A stretch of DNA of 64,000 nt, from contig VXBP01004231.1 of the NCBI GenBank assembly GCA_013400115.1, forward strand, positions 215,251-279,250. Reading direction: 5' to 3'. This DNA is from Rhinopomastus cyanomelas. Lineage: Eukaryota; Chordata; Aves; Bucerotiformes; Rhinopomastidae. The translations under genes were made by a program, and so were the position numbers. The notes under the pieces were generated by a model, which was not told the origin of the DNA, ran no database searches, and saw only the letters and a list, made by a program, of their open reading frames with translations. Position 1 is the first letter of the stretch. Each line of letters starts with the position of its first letter. Positions 1-12,800 of the stretch are shown in pieces.

Positions 1-56
1 TTTGTAGCGTGCTGTATGGTCCTGAGGAGAGTCATGGTTCGGGGAAGGAAGCTGGA

Positions 57-98
57 ATTCATAGAATCATAGAATCACTACGGATTGGCTGGAGTCAC
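57..98 (-). repeat. CR1 LINE 3' tip (fragment)
   Basis: Two ATAGAATC octamer units followed by a GATTGG motif read as the reverse complement of a CR1 3' terminus. Only about 40 bp remain, and the sequence after it does not continue as CR1. Confidence 0.6.
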
Positions 99-149
99 TG
101 ATTCTCATGGTGTGTTAGCTGTTCTACATCCCAGAGACAAACTCTTGCC

Positions 150-333
150 TGAGTTTCTTCACTGAAAACGATTTTGGGTGTTGGAATAGGCTGCCCAGGA
201 CAGTGGTGGAGTCACGATCCCTGTGATGTGTGGATCTGGTGCTTAGGGATATGAGTTAACTCAGCCTGGCAGTGCTGGGTTAATGCTTGGACTTGATGAT
301 CTTAAAGATCTCTTCCAACCAGATTCTGTGATT
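150..333 (+). repeat. CR1 LINE 3' fragment, older subfamily
   Basis: The CR1 landmarks appear in order: TTTCTTCACTGAAA, GGAATAGGCTGCCCAGG, GTGGAGTCACGATCC, TTGATGATCTTAAAGATC, CTTCCAACC and a terminal GATTCTGTGATT. It is diverged from the other copies and belongs to a subfamily with a CTTAAAGATCTCTTCCAACC tail. Confidence 0.85.
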
Positions 334-2219
334 GCTCACCAGAGGTAAGCACAGCCATAGTTTTATCGCCTGGCTCTTCACACATTAATGCCATTACCAT
401 TTCAACTCTCTGAAATGTATTGAGAAGCCTCTTCAGACAGAGTAGAATGTGAAAAATGGTTGAAAACAAACACCCATGTATGGTCTCTTCCACTCATGCC
501 CTTTGTGTAGCAGTAGGTGCCAACCAGCCAGGGTATTGGTTTCCATCCACCTTGCACTGTTAAGAAGGGGCTTCTTTAGATACAGATAATTGATACCTCA
601 AAGCACACAAATTGTGGGGGCCCAAGGTTCACACTCTCCCTGTGCTTAGTAAGAGTCATATGGAGACTATAAAAATGCAATCCCCATTAATCAGTATGCG
701 AGGATTCTGAGGGAGAGGGAAGGAGGATAACTGATGAGTACCCATAAGAAAAACAACATCTCTGATGGCATCATTTGCTTTTCAAAGCCAGATTGTATTT
801 TTAAATTTTGATTTTACTTGCTTGCTTTTTGTGTGGGGGTGGATAATTCCTTATAGTTACTTTCATTTGTTTTTCAGCAGATGCACTATCACTTTATAGG
901 GAATCTAAGTCATCCATCCTCTGTCTATAACTGGATTTTGAAGTCTTCAGGTGAAAAGTAGCTTCACTGATCAAAACCAGAATCAAACCTGGACACCCTT
1001 GTGAAAGTTTAATGCTTAAAACATTTATGAATGACTAGTTTTGCAAGAACCTCCTTAGACCATCTGGTATTGAGCTGTTCTTTGTGATCTCCCTAAGGAA
1101 GGCTGAGCTTGGAGTGAGCCCCCGTTGCTGTGTGTCTTTGCACGTGCTGAGATAGTTATCCTGCTACACTGCTCACGCAGAGAACGTGGGGCTCTAGAAG
1201 GTTTTGTGTAGTGACATATAATACATGGGAAGTTATATAAATGGACATTTCTTGACTCAGTGGAAAGAGATGTGTTTTCCACGTGCAGTGTGTAACACCT
1301 CAGATCTACCTCTGAAACATGATGGCATCGATCGTCTGCCATCAATGAAACTTGGCAGCAGCTCTGGCGAAAAAAATCACTGTACACCCATCACGGTAAG
1401 ATCTGGAAGGATGTTGCAGTGGCATTGCTGAGGAGGCTTCCTCAGAGAAGCAAGGCACTGTGGTGAGCACTAACATATTAAAAGGTAACTCCTCATAACA
1501 GCCCTGCATATGTATCTCTATATTTGCCGCCTCTAGAGTCTTGGTTCTGACTCTCAATGTCTCTAAAGGAATGAATCACGAGGACCTGCGCTGGAAGTGC
1601 CTACTCTGACAAAGCTACTCCATCACTTTACCTTCTCTCTGCAGCTGTATTCCGACACTCCAAGGGACTCTGAAGAAATACTCTAGCAGACAAAAGGACC
1701 TTACCTTCATGAGATTGCTTTTTGTACACTTAGAGAGTCATCTTTGGATGCTCTACGTTGTCATCTTTTCCTTAGATGGTATCACAAGCAGAGGATATGT
1801 CATCCTCATCCTCAAAGTGTTGTGTTTGGCTTCAGTAGGTGATTTGCCCCAATTTTCCTATAGTCTTCCTGACTGCCTGCGTAATTGTAACTGCCAGGCA
1901 GTGGTTGTGTTTTCTTAGAGATATGGAACTTATGTGTCTGTAACGATGCCGTTTTATCTGCAGATAGTTTATCTCCAGGCTTATTGTTATGGCTAAAATT
2001 ATCGTTTTCCTTCAAAAAGTTCCTTAAGTTCTGAGACTAAAGGCTGTTATTCCCTCAAGAAACTGCTACATACAGTCTATCTATAGCTCCAGGGCCATTC
2101 TTCACCAGAGGTAGTTGTCTGGAACACACTTTTTTACTCTCTCTCTTCAGATTTTTTATTTTATTTTGGCAGTTACATGAAACATTACTTCATCCCTTAT
2201 TATTCTCTTGCCATTCCTG

Positions 2220-2560
2220 AGAAGTTGTGTTTTAATTTAAAACAGCAATTTACAATTCAATTAATATATAACAACACAATCCATTGTAATCACAGTGCGA
2301 TAAATTTGTGTTTTAAGTAATTTTTAATGCTCACAGCAGCTGGATCTGTGAAGTGTGGAAATAGCTCCCATTTTTCACCATGAGCAATACTGCCTGTGCG
2401 AGGCACCACTTTTTAATTAGATCGCCACCACAGCCCAACGTATGGAAAACAGAGCGACTGTAATTGCAGGAGAAGAACACTTTTGCTTATTGTATGCAGC
2501 CAATACAGAAAATACAAAAGCAGTGCCAAGGTGTAATTAGTACAACTGATATAAGGGTGA
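2220..2560. promoter_or_regulatory. Candidate conserved non-coding element
   Basis: Unique, non-repetitive block with many homeodomain-type cores (TAATTA, CAATTA, TTTAATTAGATC, TGTAATTGC, GTGTAATTAGTAC) and a SOX-like CCATTGT beside TAATCACA. It has no open frame of note and is unlike the flanking DNA. Gene deserts near developmental genes such as the IRX cluster are known to hold such elements. The call is inference from motif density; conservation was not measured. Confidence 0.35.
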
Positions 2561-3075
2561 GTTCCCTCACTGATAGTTAAAGACTTGCTTCAGACTGGTA
2601 TCTTTTAAAAGGCAAATATTGCCTTAGCTCAGCCGAGGAAGAGTTACAGCATTACTACACCTTCCCGCATTCCTGTTCTCTAGAAATTGTAAACATTGCA
2701 TTATTTACTTACTGGTGGAAAATTTTCCCTCTTCTGTGCCAGTTACACACTTTTCAAATGCTTGCATTTCTATACTATGTAGGGGGAAACTTCCAAAGAC
2801 CTAAACAAGGTGACAGCTCCTTTGACTTCAGTGAAACTAAGTTAATTCTGACATATTTATCACTTGTCTTCGCCTGTAGTTTAGATGTTAAACGTGGACA
2901 ATCAAATGCCAGCTGGAAAAAGTCTATAAACCATCTTCCAAGTTCCACTCTGAATAGACTCCTGCTCTACGTCCTACCAAGGCCACTTGGACTGGCTATG
3001 AATGCAAGATCTTGCTGGTACAGAGATTTATCAGGAAAGAGAGACTCTTCACTCTCTCATCAATATTTTTTGCTC

Positions 3076-3103
3076 TTTTAATCAGGACTAATCCTGATTA
3101 AAA
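3076..3103. repeat. Perfect inverted repeat, 12-bp arms, 4-nt loop
   Basis: The left arm TTTTAATCAGGA (3076-3087) is exactly complementary to the right arm TCCTGATTAAAA (3092-3103), with CTAA between them. The arms contain TAATC/GATTA cores like those bound by bicoid-type homeodomains. It is not part of a recognised repeat. Confidence 0.8.
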
Positions 3104-3590
3104 TGGATGGAATATGGTGCTGTAAATGCAAAAGCGTAAAAGGGTCTCGGTGAGTTTCTTCCTCTCCTAGCTAATAAAGCATTAACACAAGGGGTTCTCT
3201 AATCCTGCTTCACTTCTGAAGGGACTTCAGTACAGCCGCTTGCCTTTCATTTTCCATCCCAGTAGTGTGCCCCGTGTCAGCTTGCTCCTGGTTACATGGA
3301 GGGGACTCATCAGAATTAATAACTGTACTAATGAAACCTGTAATATAAGTGCTTGAGGCTTACAGTTTTTGAAAATGGGAATTAAGTTGCTCTCACCAAC
3401 CTGCCATTTGATTTAGGTGATTTTTTTTTTTAATTTAAAAGCTGTAGAAAAATGTCCTCAGAATTATGAAAGATCATACATACTAAACAATACCAGAATA
3501 TATCTTCAGTTTTAAGTTATGACATAATCAAGGGACACCTTAACTGACAGAATGCTATGATTGTCACATTTCTGAAGGCCAACAGGAAAT

Positions 3591-3672
3591 ATGTTATATT
3601 GAAATTGTATATTAACAATTAATATAACGTATTAAATTGTATTTAATATGTTATATTAAAATTGTAATATAT
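3591..3672. repeat. AT-rich local duplication
   Basis: A segment starting ATGTTATATT at 3591 recurs at 3648 with about one mismatch over 20 bp, an offset of 57 bp. Between the copies lie further near-palindromic AT motifs. It looks like a short tandem or slippage duplication. Confidence 0.6.
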
Positions 3673-3750
3673 ATTTAGTGTTGTGTAAACAGAAGAGAAA
3701 ATAGTGAAGTTAGTCACAGGGAAAAGTATCTCTATGAATTGGTTATCCTC

Positions 3751-3815
3751 GTAGAATCATGGAATCATTAGGGATTGGAAGGGACCTGAAGAGATCATCT
3801 AGTTCCATCACCCCC
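3751..3815 (-). repeat. CR1 LINE 3' end (fragment)
   Basis: TAGAATCATGGAATCATTAGG, GATTGGAAGGGACCTGAAGA and GATCATCTAGTTCCA run as the reverse complement of a CR1 terminus. Confidence 0.85.
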
Positions 3816-5328
3816 AAAAGAAATGCTTTTACATGAGTCATTTCTATTCTGGGCTCAGATAAACGTGTGAGAAATAAACATGCACGTTCCTTTACGAGAA
3901 GCATTGTTGTAGTACTCTTCGTTAGAACACACAGTGTAAACGAAATGCAAGACTGTTGGTACTGGAGCCCTCTGTTGTATTCACAGAAGTTGGATTGAGT
4001 TAAAAAATTTAGAAGTTGGACTTGCTTGGAACAAAATCAGGACTAAGACCCCAAAATGTTCATTTCCTACTACTCCTTATTCAAATGCAAAGATCGTGTC
4101 TCTGGCCACTGCGCCATAGAGAGAAAAAAAATAAGCTGTTCTCTTATGTTATTACTGGCTTTTCAATTCTTGCATTTGTCATTGATATATGTGGCGTGAA
4201 AGTAAAAAATGCATACATAACGTAGGGCTGAGTAAATATACATTAAGGAGAACTAACCCATCAAGTGATTTTGCCCTTATCTGCATTTGCAGGTTGGTTA
4301 GATCCATCAATGTAGGTAGAGCCAAACTCTGTAATTCCATTATAGAGGCAGGAGGAAGTAGGTGGGAGCCTTTGAGGTGATGCCATGTGTTGTGTAGTAA
4401 AATCCAGCAAAGTTTCATTTTCAAATATCTGGTAGAGAAGGGGCAAAGTATCTCCAGTAATTTTAAGGACATTTTCCAAATGTTTATTTAGATAAAAGAT
4501 AGATAACAGTAAAACTATAAAACCTGCAGCCAGATAACTAGGTTTTATTAATGACCTGCCATATACCGTGGCCGGATAATTAAAGTTCTCCCTCCCTCCT
4601 AACCCCCTCCTCCCAGAAAAGGAGAGAGTGGACAAATTTATTTGATAGTTTGATAACCGGGGGACACTGGTTGAAAACTATCGATACAATCAGAGTCTAT
4701 TCCATTTTCTCACGACAGACACTCCTATCTGCTAATTTCACCTGTGAATAGTTAATTATGCCCCGGATGCATATGGTCGAGCCATTAATAAAATTTGTCT
4801 GTCATAGGTTTCAGCGTTTCCCTTTTTTGTCACCCTCATGTGCATTTTATCTGCGGGAATCTTCCCCCCGGTCTTCTCCCGTAACATCGCAGAAGACAGA
4901 TGCTCGCGGGCTGGGTGTTTCAGCGGGCTGCGTTATAGATGGCGGGCAGCGCGGGTCGGGATTGCTCCTTCAGCCCGGAGAGCCTGGGCCTGTGTGCACA
5001 ATGAGGCTGCTGAAGCACGGATGGTAGTGGAGTTCTTGGCCACTGCGCGTTTTCAAGCTGTGCTTGGGGGATTTCCTTCCGACCAAACAAGCGCAGCGCA
5101 AGCGCGATTTTTTGGCAGACTGATGGGGTTCTGCTTTTACAGGGAGGCTGGTTTTACCCTGTTTCCTTTAAACCTGGCTGTTGACCCTTTTCTCAGATCT
5201 TCAGTGAATGCAGGTATCAAACCCCAGATTTTCTGCCTCTGATCATCTGGATTTCATAAAATGCCTCTTGTGTGCTGGAGCAGTTGAACCTCTGACAGAC
5301 CTCTCAGCACTCAGAATTCACACTTCAC
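3816..5328. other. Intergenic, no gene recognised
   Basis: No recognisable coding region. An open frame on the minus strand near 4261-4635 begins with TTG, not ATG, and resembles nothing known. Around 4480-4680 there is a cluster of GATAA/TTATC motifs and an ATCGATA palindrome, and a CpG-rich patch follows (listed separately). Confidence 0.55.
4850..5115. promoter_or_regulatory. CpG-rich patch in intergenic DNA
   Basis: CpG dinucleotides are dense here (for example GCTCGCGGGC, GGCAGCGCGGGTCGGG, AAGCGCAGCGCAAGCGCG), while flanking sequence on both sides is CpG-poor. It could be a small unmethylated island, a distal promoter of an unannotated transcript, or a conserved element. No start site or open frame supports a gene. 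Confidence 0.35.
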
Positions 5329-5490
5329 AGGGGGGTTGTGGAGTCTCCTTCACTGGAGATGTTTAAGACCTGCCTTGATATGTTCCTGTGCAACTTGATC
5401 TAGGTGATCGATTCTGCTCTGATAGGGGGATTTGTACTAGATGATCTTTCGAGGTCCCTTCCAATCCCTAATGTTCTGCGATTCTGTGAC
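5329..5490 (+). repeat. CR1 LINE 3' end, CCAATCCCTAATG subfamily
   Basis: The 3' section from GTTGTGGAGTCTCCTTCACT through GATCTTTCGAGGTCCCTT to the terminal octamers. It shares the AATCCCTAATG tail with most other CR1 copies in the window. Confidence 0.9.
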
Positions 5491-6403
5491 TGTACTGTGC
5501 CAGACTTCCCTCTTGTTCACTGGACAAAGACAACATGTACACCTGTAAAAATAAATGCTAGTGGTTACGGGGGCTGAGGAGTGGGTGGGGGGTGGAAGGG
5601 TGTTGTTACTTGTTTTCAGAGTATGTATGAGTGAGAAAAGGATTTATGGAAGTCTTTCTGAAACATCTGCTCAGTACTTAGCTGCTATCTAAAGGCAAGT
5701 AGAATGGTAGGAACTGCTGAGACAGAAATAGAGAACAACATAAAAAGCATTATCATGTCATTGTACAAAACAGTGCTGTGCCTGGGGATATTTTGTGCAG
5801 TTCTTGCCCTCTTTGTCATTAAAAAAAGGATATTATAAAACTAGAAAATGGGCAGAGAACAGTGACTGGAACCGCTTCTGAAGTAAGGAATGATTCTCAT
5901 AGAAGAAGAGATTAAATAGACTTGTTCTGCAAATTATTGGAAGCTGGGTGAGATACTGCTCGGAGACACTACCCCTTGCTTTGCTTGTGAGGGAGAAAAT
6001 ACAGTGGACTCTACACGATTCAGTGTGACTCAAGCAGAAGCTATTTATTAGTTCTCAAGCTTTGCGTTATATACAATCTCTCTGTCCCTACAGGTGCTCT
6101 CACAAGCTATAGTAAGCAGTGCTGTCTTGCTCATGAGACAATCACACCTTTTAGCTGGCTTTGCAATTGCTTCTTCCTCAGGCCCAGTTGGCAAGCAGGC
6201 AGAGTTTCCCCTCTCCTGTGCCCAGGTGCCCCATCCTTGTCTCTTCTGGCCTCAGTTTATCTTGTCTCCATGGCACCTGGTTCTTCTCCACCAGCCAGCA
6301 TCATTCCTTAGCTATGATGTCTTAGGCCTGGAGTAGCATCTGTTGTTTTATGTTACCACATGCTTGGATGCTTTTTTCTGCAAATGCTGAGTATTTGGTA
6401 GCT
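5491..6403. other. Intergenic, nothing recognised
   Basis: Unique sequence with only short chance open frames. No repeat, RNA gene or motif cluster stands out. Confidence 0.55.
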
Positions 6404-6800
6404 GTTGTGGACATGGCTGAGGGAGCTGGAGCTCTTCAGTCCGAAGAAAGGGAGGCACAGGGGACAACTTTTGGCTGTCTACAGCTACCTGAAAGAAGGT
6501 TGTAGAGAGCTGGGGGTTGGTCTCCTCTCACAAATATGCCATGGACAGGAGGAAATGGCCTCAAGTTGCACCAGGGAAGTTTTGGTTAGACATTAGGAAA
6601 AACTTCTTTATCAAAAGGGTCATCACACAGTGGAATGGCTGCCCAGGGAAGGGGGTGAATCACCATCCCTGGATGTGTTTAAAAGCTGTGTAGATCTGGA
6701 GCTTAGGGACAGGGTTTAGCAGTTGGCTTGACAGAGTAGATTAATGGTTGGACAGAATAATCTTAAAGGTCTTTTGCAACCTAAATGATTCTGTGATTCT
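6404..6800 (+). repeat. CR1 LINE 3' fragment, older subfamily
   Basis: About 400 bp of the CR1 3' region: GGCTGAGGGAGCTGGAGCTC, TACCTGAAAGAAGG, TTTTGGTTAGACATTAGG, CAGTGGAATGGCTGCCCAGG, ATCTTAAAGGTCTTTTGCAA and a terminal GATTCTGTGATTCT. It is diverged and has small indels. Its tail differs from the AATCCCTAATG copies. Confidence 0.9.
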
Positions 6801-9800
6801 ATAATATCGTGAGCAATGACACTGGGTTGCCTTCCAGGATTAGTTTTCATAGTCCTGCCTAAGTGCAGCCGTTTGACAGTGTGTCCTGCTCTGTGTAGCA
6901 AGTAGGGTACCAAACTGCCAGCATCAGGGCTTGCAGAACCATTTACATTGTACTGTGACTAGCAACCTGAGTTACTTAACCTGAGGGTCTTTTGCCCAGC
7001 CCTCTCTGGTAGCTGGTTTCAGATCTGTGTGGTTTGAATAAGATGAAAGAAACTTAAGGTAATAGCTGGCAGTTCTCTGGAGAGCAGAACTGCTGTTGGT
7101 CAGCTATGGAGAAGGCAGATGCTGACCATCAGAGGGCTACAGCAACTGGAAAACACTGTCAAATCATAAGGCAGTGTGATCTTTCTTCAGCCGTGTGAGC
7201 TCCTGTGCAGCCCTGAAACTGGTGTGTATCATGGGAAAATGCTGAGGGGCTCTTGTGCCAGCAAATGCCAGCAGTGAGCTTGACTGGCTGCCAGATGCCA
7301 TGACAGACAAGGGTATGGCTAGAGGGCTGTGAGCCATGGGTGGTCTTGAAACTGAAAGGAACAGAGCAGAAGTGATCAAACAAACAGCACTTAAAATCAG
7401 CATTGACTGAGAAGCTTTAGTCTGGGAAAGTTGGAGGTATCAGTCCAGAAAGATGTCATACTGGAAGGGACAAAGGGAAACTGAATTGCCATAACCAAAA
7501 GTGTCTAGGTCATGCAGAGCTGACAATCAGAGGCGGAGCATCTCAGCCCACTTATCTGTCTTGCTCCATCAGCTAGTTCATGAAGACAAACAACTGACTG
7601 TAGGGGCAGTCCCATGTTTGGAAGTTCAGGGCAGCTTTGCTGGACCTTCCTGAGTCTTTCAGCCTGGGACAGGGCATGTGGGGCAGAGCTGTGGGGCACT
7701 GAGCATAGTAGCAAGAGCATGGGCATGCTCAAGGTCAGTAAATGTCCCCAAGTCTATGAAGGCATCCTCATCCCTGAAGAACTCATCCCCATCCTCACAC
7801 TCCTTTGGCCTCTTTCTCCTTTAAGGAAGGTGACATATTCTGTCTGCCCTCCTGACACCACTGTGCATGGCCGTGGTGAGCTGCCATAGTTTCACCTTCC
7901 TCCACACGGAGCAGGGTAGGAAAAGGCAGAGAGAAGTGTCACGGTGCTCAGAGTGGTTTGTTCTTAGCAGGGCTGTGTTTCCCAAAGAATGTGGCAATAA
8001 ATTTTAAATGTAACAAATGTTCTCTCTCACTGAGATGAATCATCTCCTGAATAAAAAGTTAGGCTGAAAAAATTTGAATATTCATTTACACTAAAAGGCT
8101 GAGGAATCACTCTTTAGCAAATACAAATGACAAAACCCCCAACCAACCAAACCTGTCTCACACTCAGCATTTGAAGACGCTAGAAACGAGTTGAACTGTG
8201 AACCAAACTTTGTTGTGCCTTTGTGTGCACAGTGTGGTTATAACTGAATTTTAGGAGGTACAGTCACTGAAACAAGTGAAGTTTCTGTGGAACAATGAGC
8301 TGCTTGCACACGTGTAGACCGCCGTGTCGTATTTTGAACTAAAGGAAGCTCCAACAATTAGGCTGTAGATCTAATTGTCCCAGGAAGAGTCAAAGAGGGA
8401 GTTTTTCCTACGAGCTGTTGTTAGGAGATTGGGATCTTCCCTTTCTCTACAAGATGCATTAACCTCTGCTGCAACTCGTTGTGCAGGTGCGATTCTTCTT
8501 TTGATCCATTAGCAGAATACGCAGCAAGGAGGTCTATCTCACCGCCAGGCGTAGCCACATTAATCCTGGTGCTTGTTATTAGGCATTTACATGCAACGTT
8601 ATCCATCCTCTGCGTGTTTTGCCAGACAACGGAGGGTCAGAATACATATTTATCACTAAGGATAAGCAAATTCTTCCTCTGTTGAGCATTCCTGTAGCTG
8701 AACTGAGCCCTGCGAGCTACATGCCTAATTTGATTGCGGTGTGGATAGACAGTGCAAATATCTTGTTGAACAAATCAGACTGGCTTCTTGAGACAAATTC
8801 TTCTTCTGATAATGTTTGTTGTGTTGTTTCAAAGTTTCTGTTAGTACTGAGCAAATGTGATGGTCAGACCTTTTGAGTCTGGGCAGAGAGCAGCAAAGAT
8901 GCCTGTCTAGTACCAGGGACAGTATCAGGATCAAATTCCAATGGTTGCCCTTCTTTTGATTATTTCTGTAACCTAATAATTCTGTAAATACTGTTTCCAT
9001 TAAAAAAAAGCATTTTCCTCTACCTCCAAATAATCTGATTGCATTTTGAAGCCACTTTAACATTTCTTTTAGCTCAAATACAAAGAATAACAAGAGGAAA
9101 TGTTGCAAGAGACCAGTATATTTGAGCATCACAGCTGCAGAAATGCACCCCAGTGCATCACCTTGCATTGTCTTTTCCCCATTTGAAAGAAGAGTGTCTT
9201 TGCAGGCAAAACCCTTCCTTTTGTGTGACAAGCTACCATGGGGCCAGTTATCAGCATTCAGAGGGGCAAAAGCACAGAACCTGTGTGGAAATGTCAGCTA
9301 TTACCAAATAGCTGGGGACCCAGCTGTGTTCTGGACACAGGTCCACATGCCTGTGGTATTTTAGGTCAGAAACTTTGGTTAATACAGGTTCAACCCCCCC
9401 CACAAGCAACATAAACACATTTTTATTAACTTGCAGGTGAAATATTTGTGCTTATTTTGGCATTTAATTTCCTTTGTGTTGTCACTACTCCTTCACGGAC
9501 CAGCCACCAGCCATAATTATGCAGCACTTCAGTAGCACACAGTGCAGGATCACCGAAGACCCCCATGGTCAGATTTCTTTTCCAAAACCATAGGAGAGCC
9601 ACTGATTCCTTCCACGATGCTTTGTTTCAGGGTTATTTTGATTGATGGCTGGTGGGATTTGACTGTCTTGTGAGAGAAGACCCTTACAGAGTGAAAACAG
9701 TTGAGTTTGTGTTGGCATAATCATGCGGTGCTGCTGACCAAAGCAACACAGAGTGGTCCTGTGTCAGAGATGTGTCTCCAGTACAGGTCCCTCTTCGGTC

Positions 9801-12800
9801 CCTTAAAGATAATACTCCCATGCCAATGGCTCTTTCGTTGTGCCTGGTACCACCACCAGACTTACTAGTCTGTGTTTATCGAGATCATTCCACTTTTCCT
9901 GTGAGAATGCCCATTCAAGAGTGGTTTTCCCTCCATTCCCAGCACTTTTGTTACAGTTTCAATACTGTTAAACATTGAAAGCATAAACCTATAGATACCC
10001 TGTCAATTTGTTCAGTTATTAGAATAGTGTCAGCTCTCATTCTCCAGGCAGTGCATTGAAAAGCCATTGCTGATTCAATGTTTAAGTTCAGAAGACTCTA
10101 TTTCTTCATGTTGCCACTACATAATGTTAAAAATAAGGACGTGAACAAAATAAATTGGTATTTTAGAAGAGAGTCCCTACATGTTACACTTCTGATGACT
10201 ATTAATCACCATTTCCAGATTTTGACCCCTGATCCAAAGGGGTTCTTCCTGGTTACCGGGATTCCTTTTGCTGCTGCTATACAGTTAGAATCATCCTGAA
10301 GCAGACTGTGATAAAGCCTTCATCAGTACATTCCCAGGATGACTGTATCCCTTGACAGTTACAGTCCTTAGTATAAAGCATGCATTATTAATTAAATAGG
10401 CCTTTTAAATTACTTACTAGTTTTCTATTAATATATTGCTCATTTTGTCATTTAAAACAGCAGAGCCACTTCATTACTGAAGAATTATTGTTTTTGATGG
10501 TTTTTGGGGATAATGGTATTGATTTTCTTTCATACTTTCTTGCTGGAATTCTTCCTTCTGAGCACTTCTGTTCAAAACTATTTCCAGCATTAGGACATTG
10601 GCCTTTTTTCCTAGATGCCTAATGAAGGTCCCGAGTGCTTCAGACGCGTGCGAGTTACATAATGTGACATGTGTGAGGCTGACAATGTATGTGCCTTGTA
10701 GGCAGGAAGAGGGGCTGCTGAACTGGGCCAAGCTAAGTGTGAGGCAAATAAGAGACAAAGGTGATGCTACAAAAACATGTGACCTGAGCTGCAAACCTTT
10801 AAATTAAACTTCATTCACTTGCAAGATAAGGTCTGTTAATACTATTTATTAGACTATAAATGTTGTCCTGTTATTAGAATATTAGGGTTTGTGTGTAAAT
10901 AGTATTCTTGGATGTCAAATCATATTAAATACTTATTATCAGTTTTCTTTTTAAAGACTTCTATTCATTAAATATTAAAAATATAACTTTTTTGGGGATG
11001 GCCATGGAACAGAATGAGTCACGGTCATGATATAGGAAGAGAAACTATTCCATTTTTAAATTCATGCTGCAGTCAGCTACCGGGCAGATGTTGAGGTTTG
11101 TTTTGCTGGTGAACTGATTACCACTGAATGTTATAAAGGCCAACATTTTGCCCAGGTTCATAGAGCTTTTAGATAAAGTCGTGGAGGAAAAACCTTGCAG
11201 AGCTATTAAGTAAAAAAATTATCCTCTCTAGTTCATGAAGGGAGCTTCATATTTTAAGATACCAGAGAAATATTTAGTGGAAGCACTTGCTAGCCAGATG
11301 CCATGATAATGTGGCCCAGTGGTTCTAGGACTCACCATGTACATCCATGCAGACACTCCTGTTGGGTTATCCAGTCCTGTGAGCTTGGCTCATTCCCTGT
11401 TTCACTCACTGTCTCTGCTTCCATCACTTTCATCATCTTCTTTGCTCCTGGAATGGGAGAGGCAGTCGGCACTCTGGCATGGGTCAGCTGGCAGGAAGAC
11501 CAAAGCTAAAACCAGAAACAGTCTGGGTAGGGCAGAACCAGGAAGATCTCCTTTCAGGGAGGAAGATTGAGGAGAAAGATGTGGAGATGTTGACTGGATG
11601 GTCAATTCCCACAGTCCTACTCTGGGATGATCCTCTTGTTTAGGGGCAGCCTACATGTATCGTTAGTGAATAAATGGACTTTCTCTTGGCGGACACTGTG
11701 CGCCTAGACAATAATGTGCAGAGAAAGAAGAGACTGTCATTACCTGTGTACCTGAGTACAGGGAAAGAGGAGAAAAGCAGATGTAAATGAGAGCTTGTTT
11801 GATTTCTGTAGGGACAAGAAGCTGCTCAGATTCTGTTCTGATGCTCTTCCAGCACTTGTTGGCCTCGTGTCTATTTGATGTCTTAGCTTCCTGGTTCAGG
11901 GCTGCTGCTGGTTCCAGAGTGGGCACACACATACCTGAAGGCTGTAGTCTCTGGCCTTCCAAGTAGGTAGGAGTACTCTGTGTCCCAGAGGTCTTAAACC
12001 AATGGTTCTACTTCCACTTCATGCTGGAGACAGAAGACTGCTGGTGGTGTGGAAACCCTGTGAGAAGGTGTCCAGTAGGACTACAGTAGAAAATACAGGG
12101 TCAGCAGATGGGGCAGCACTGGGCAGGGTTTTGGCAGTGTGTGGCAGAAGGAAATACCCAAGAACCTGCAGATACAAAGTGGAAAGATGTGCTGTAGCTG
12201 GTAGGCCACAAATCAGCTAAGGAATGCGGCTAGCTTGTGAGAAGGACCAAGTGGCATGGTAACAAGATGAAGGAGAAGGCACAAGTGAACATCTAGAACC
12301 TGGGAACTGCTGACTCCTGGGCATAGAGGGTGGAAAAGGGTTGTAAAATATGTAAACACTGCTTGTTTGCTAACTAACCTCACAGGTGAGAAATAGTGTA
12401 AAAGGCTGAGTGCAGAGCAATAGAGGTCTTTTCTTGTACCCTGAAAGAAGAGTCTACGTCATCTGCCACCACAGCAGTGTGAGCACTAAAGAGAGACAGA
12501 CAGGTGTGTCATCTTCTGGGGCAATCAGTGATCATGTGCAAGGCACAGGGTGTGTGAGTTGTGCCAGTGATGTGCTGCGAGCAAGTAAAAGGGACCCTGG
12601 GATATCTACCAGGTTGGGTGAGACTCCAAGTGCTAAGGATGTGAGGAGGAGCTGTCTGCAGAGAGATGCAGGTCATGCTGTCTTACTTGGCCTGAGGCAG
12701 GGATCGCTCAATAGCTTACGGGCTGTTATGAACTTCGTATTTGCCACTATCATATAGGAGACAAAGTCAAGTGTATGAGGACATGGAAATGTACAGGAAT

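Larger units (their letters stand above)
334..3750. other. Intergenic, no gene recognised
   Basis: Open frames here are short (107 codons or fewer) and match no family I know. It contains an enhancer-like block (2220-2560), a perfect hairpin (3076-3103), a T-run near 3420 and an AT-rich duplication (3591-3672), each listed separately. The rest is unique AT-leaning sequence. Confidence 0.6.

Noticed and set aside
8725..9231. 168-codon minus-strand frame
   Set aside because: Starts with TTG, low-complexity Leu/Lys-rich product, overlaps a candidate non-coding element; no support as a gene.
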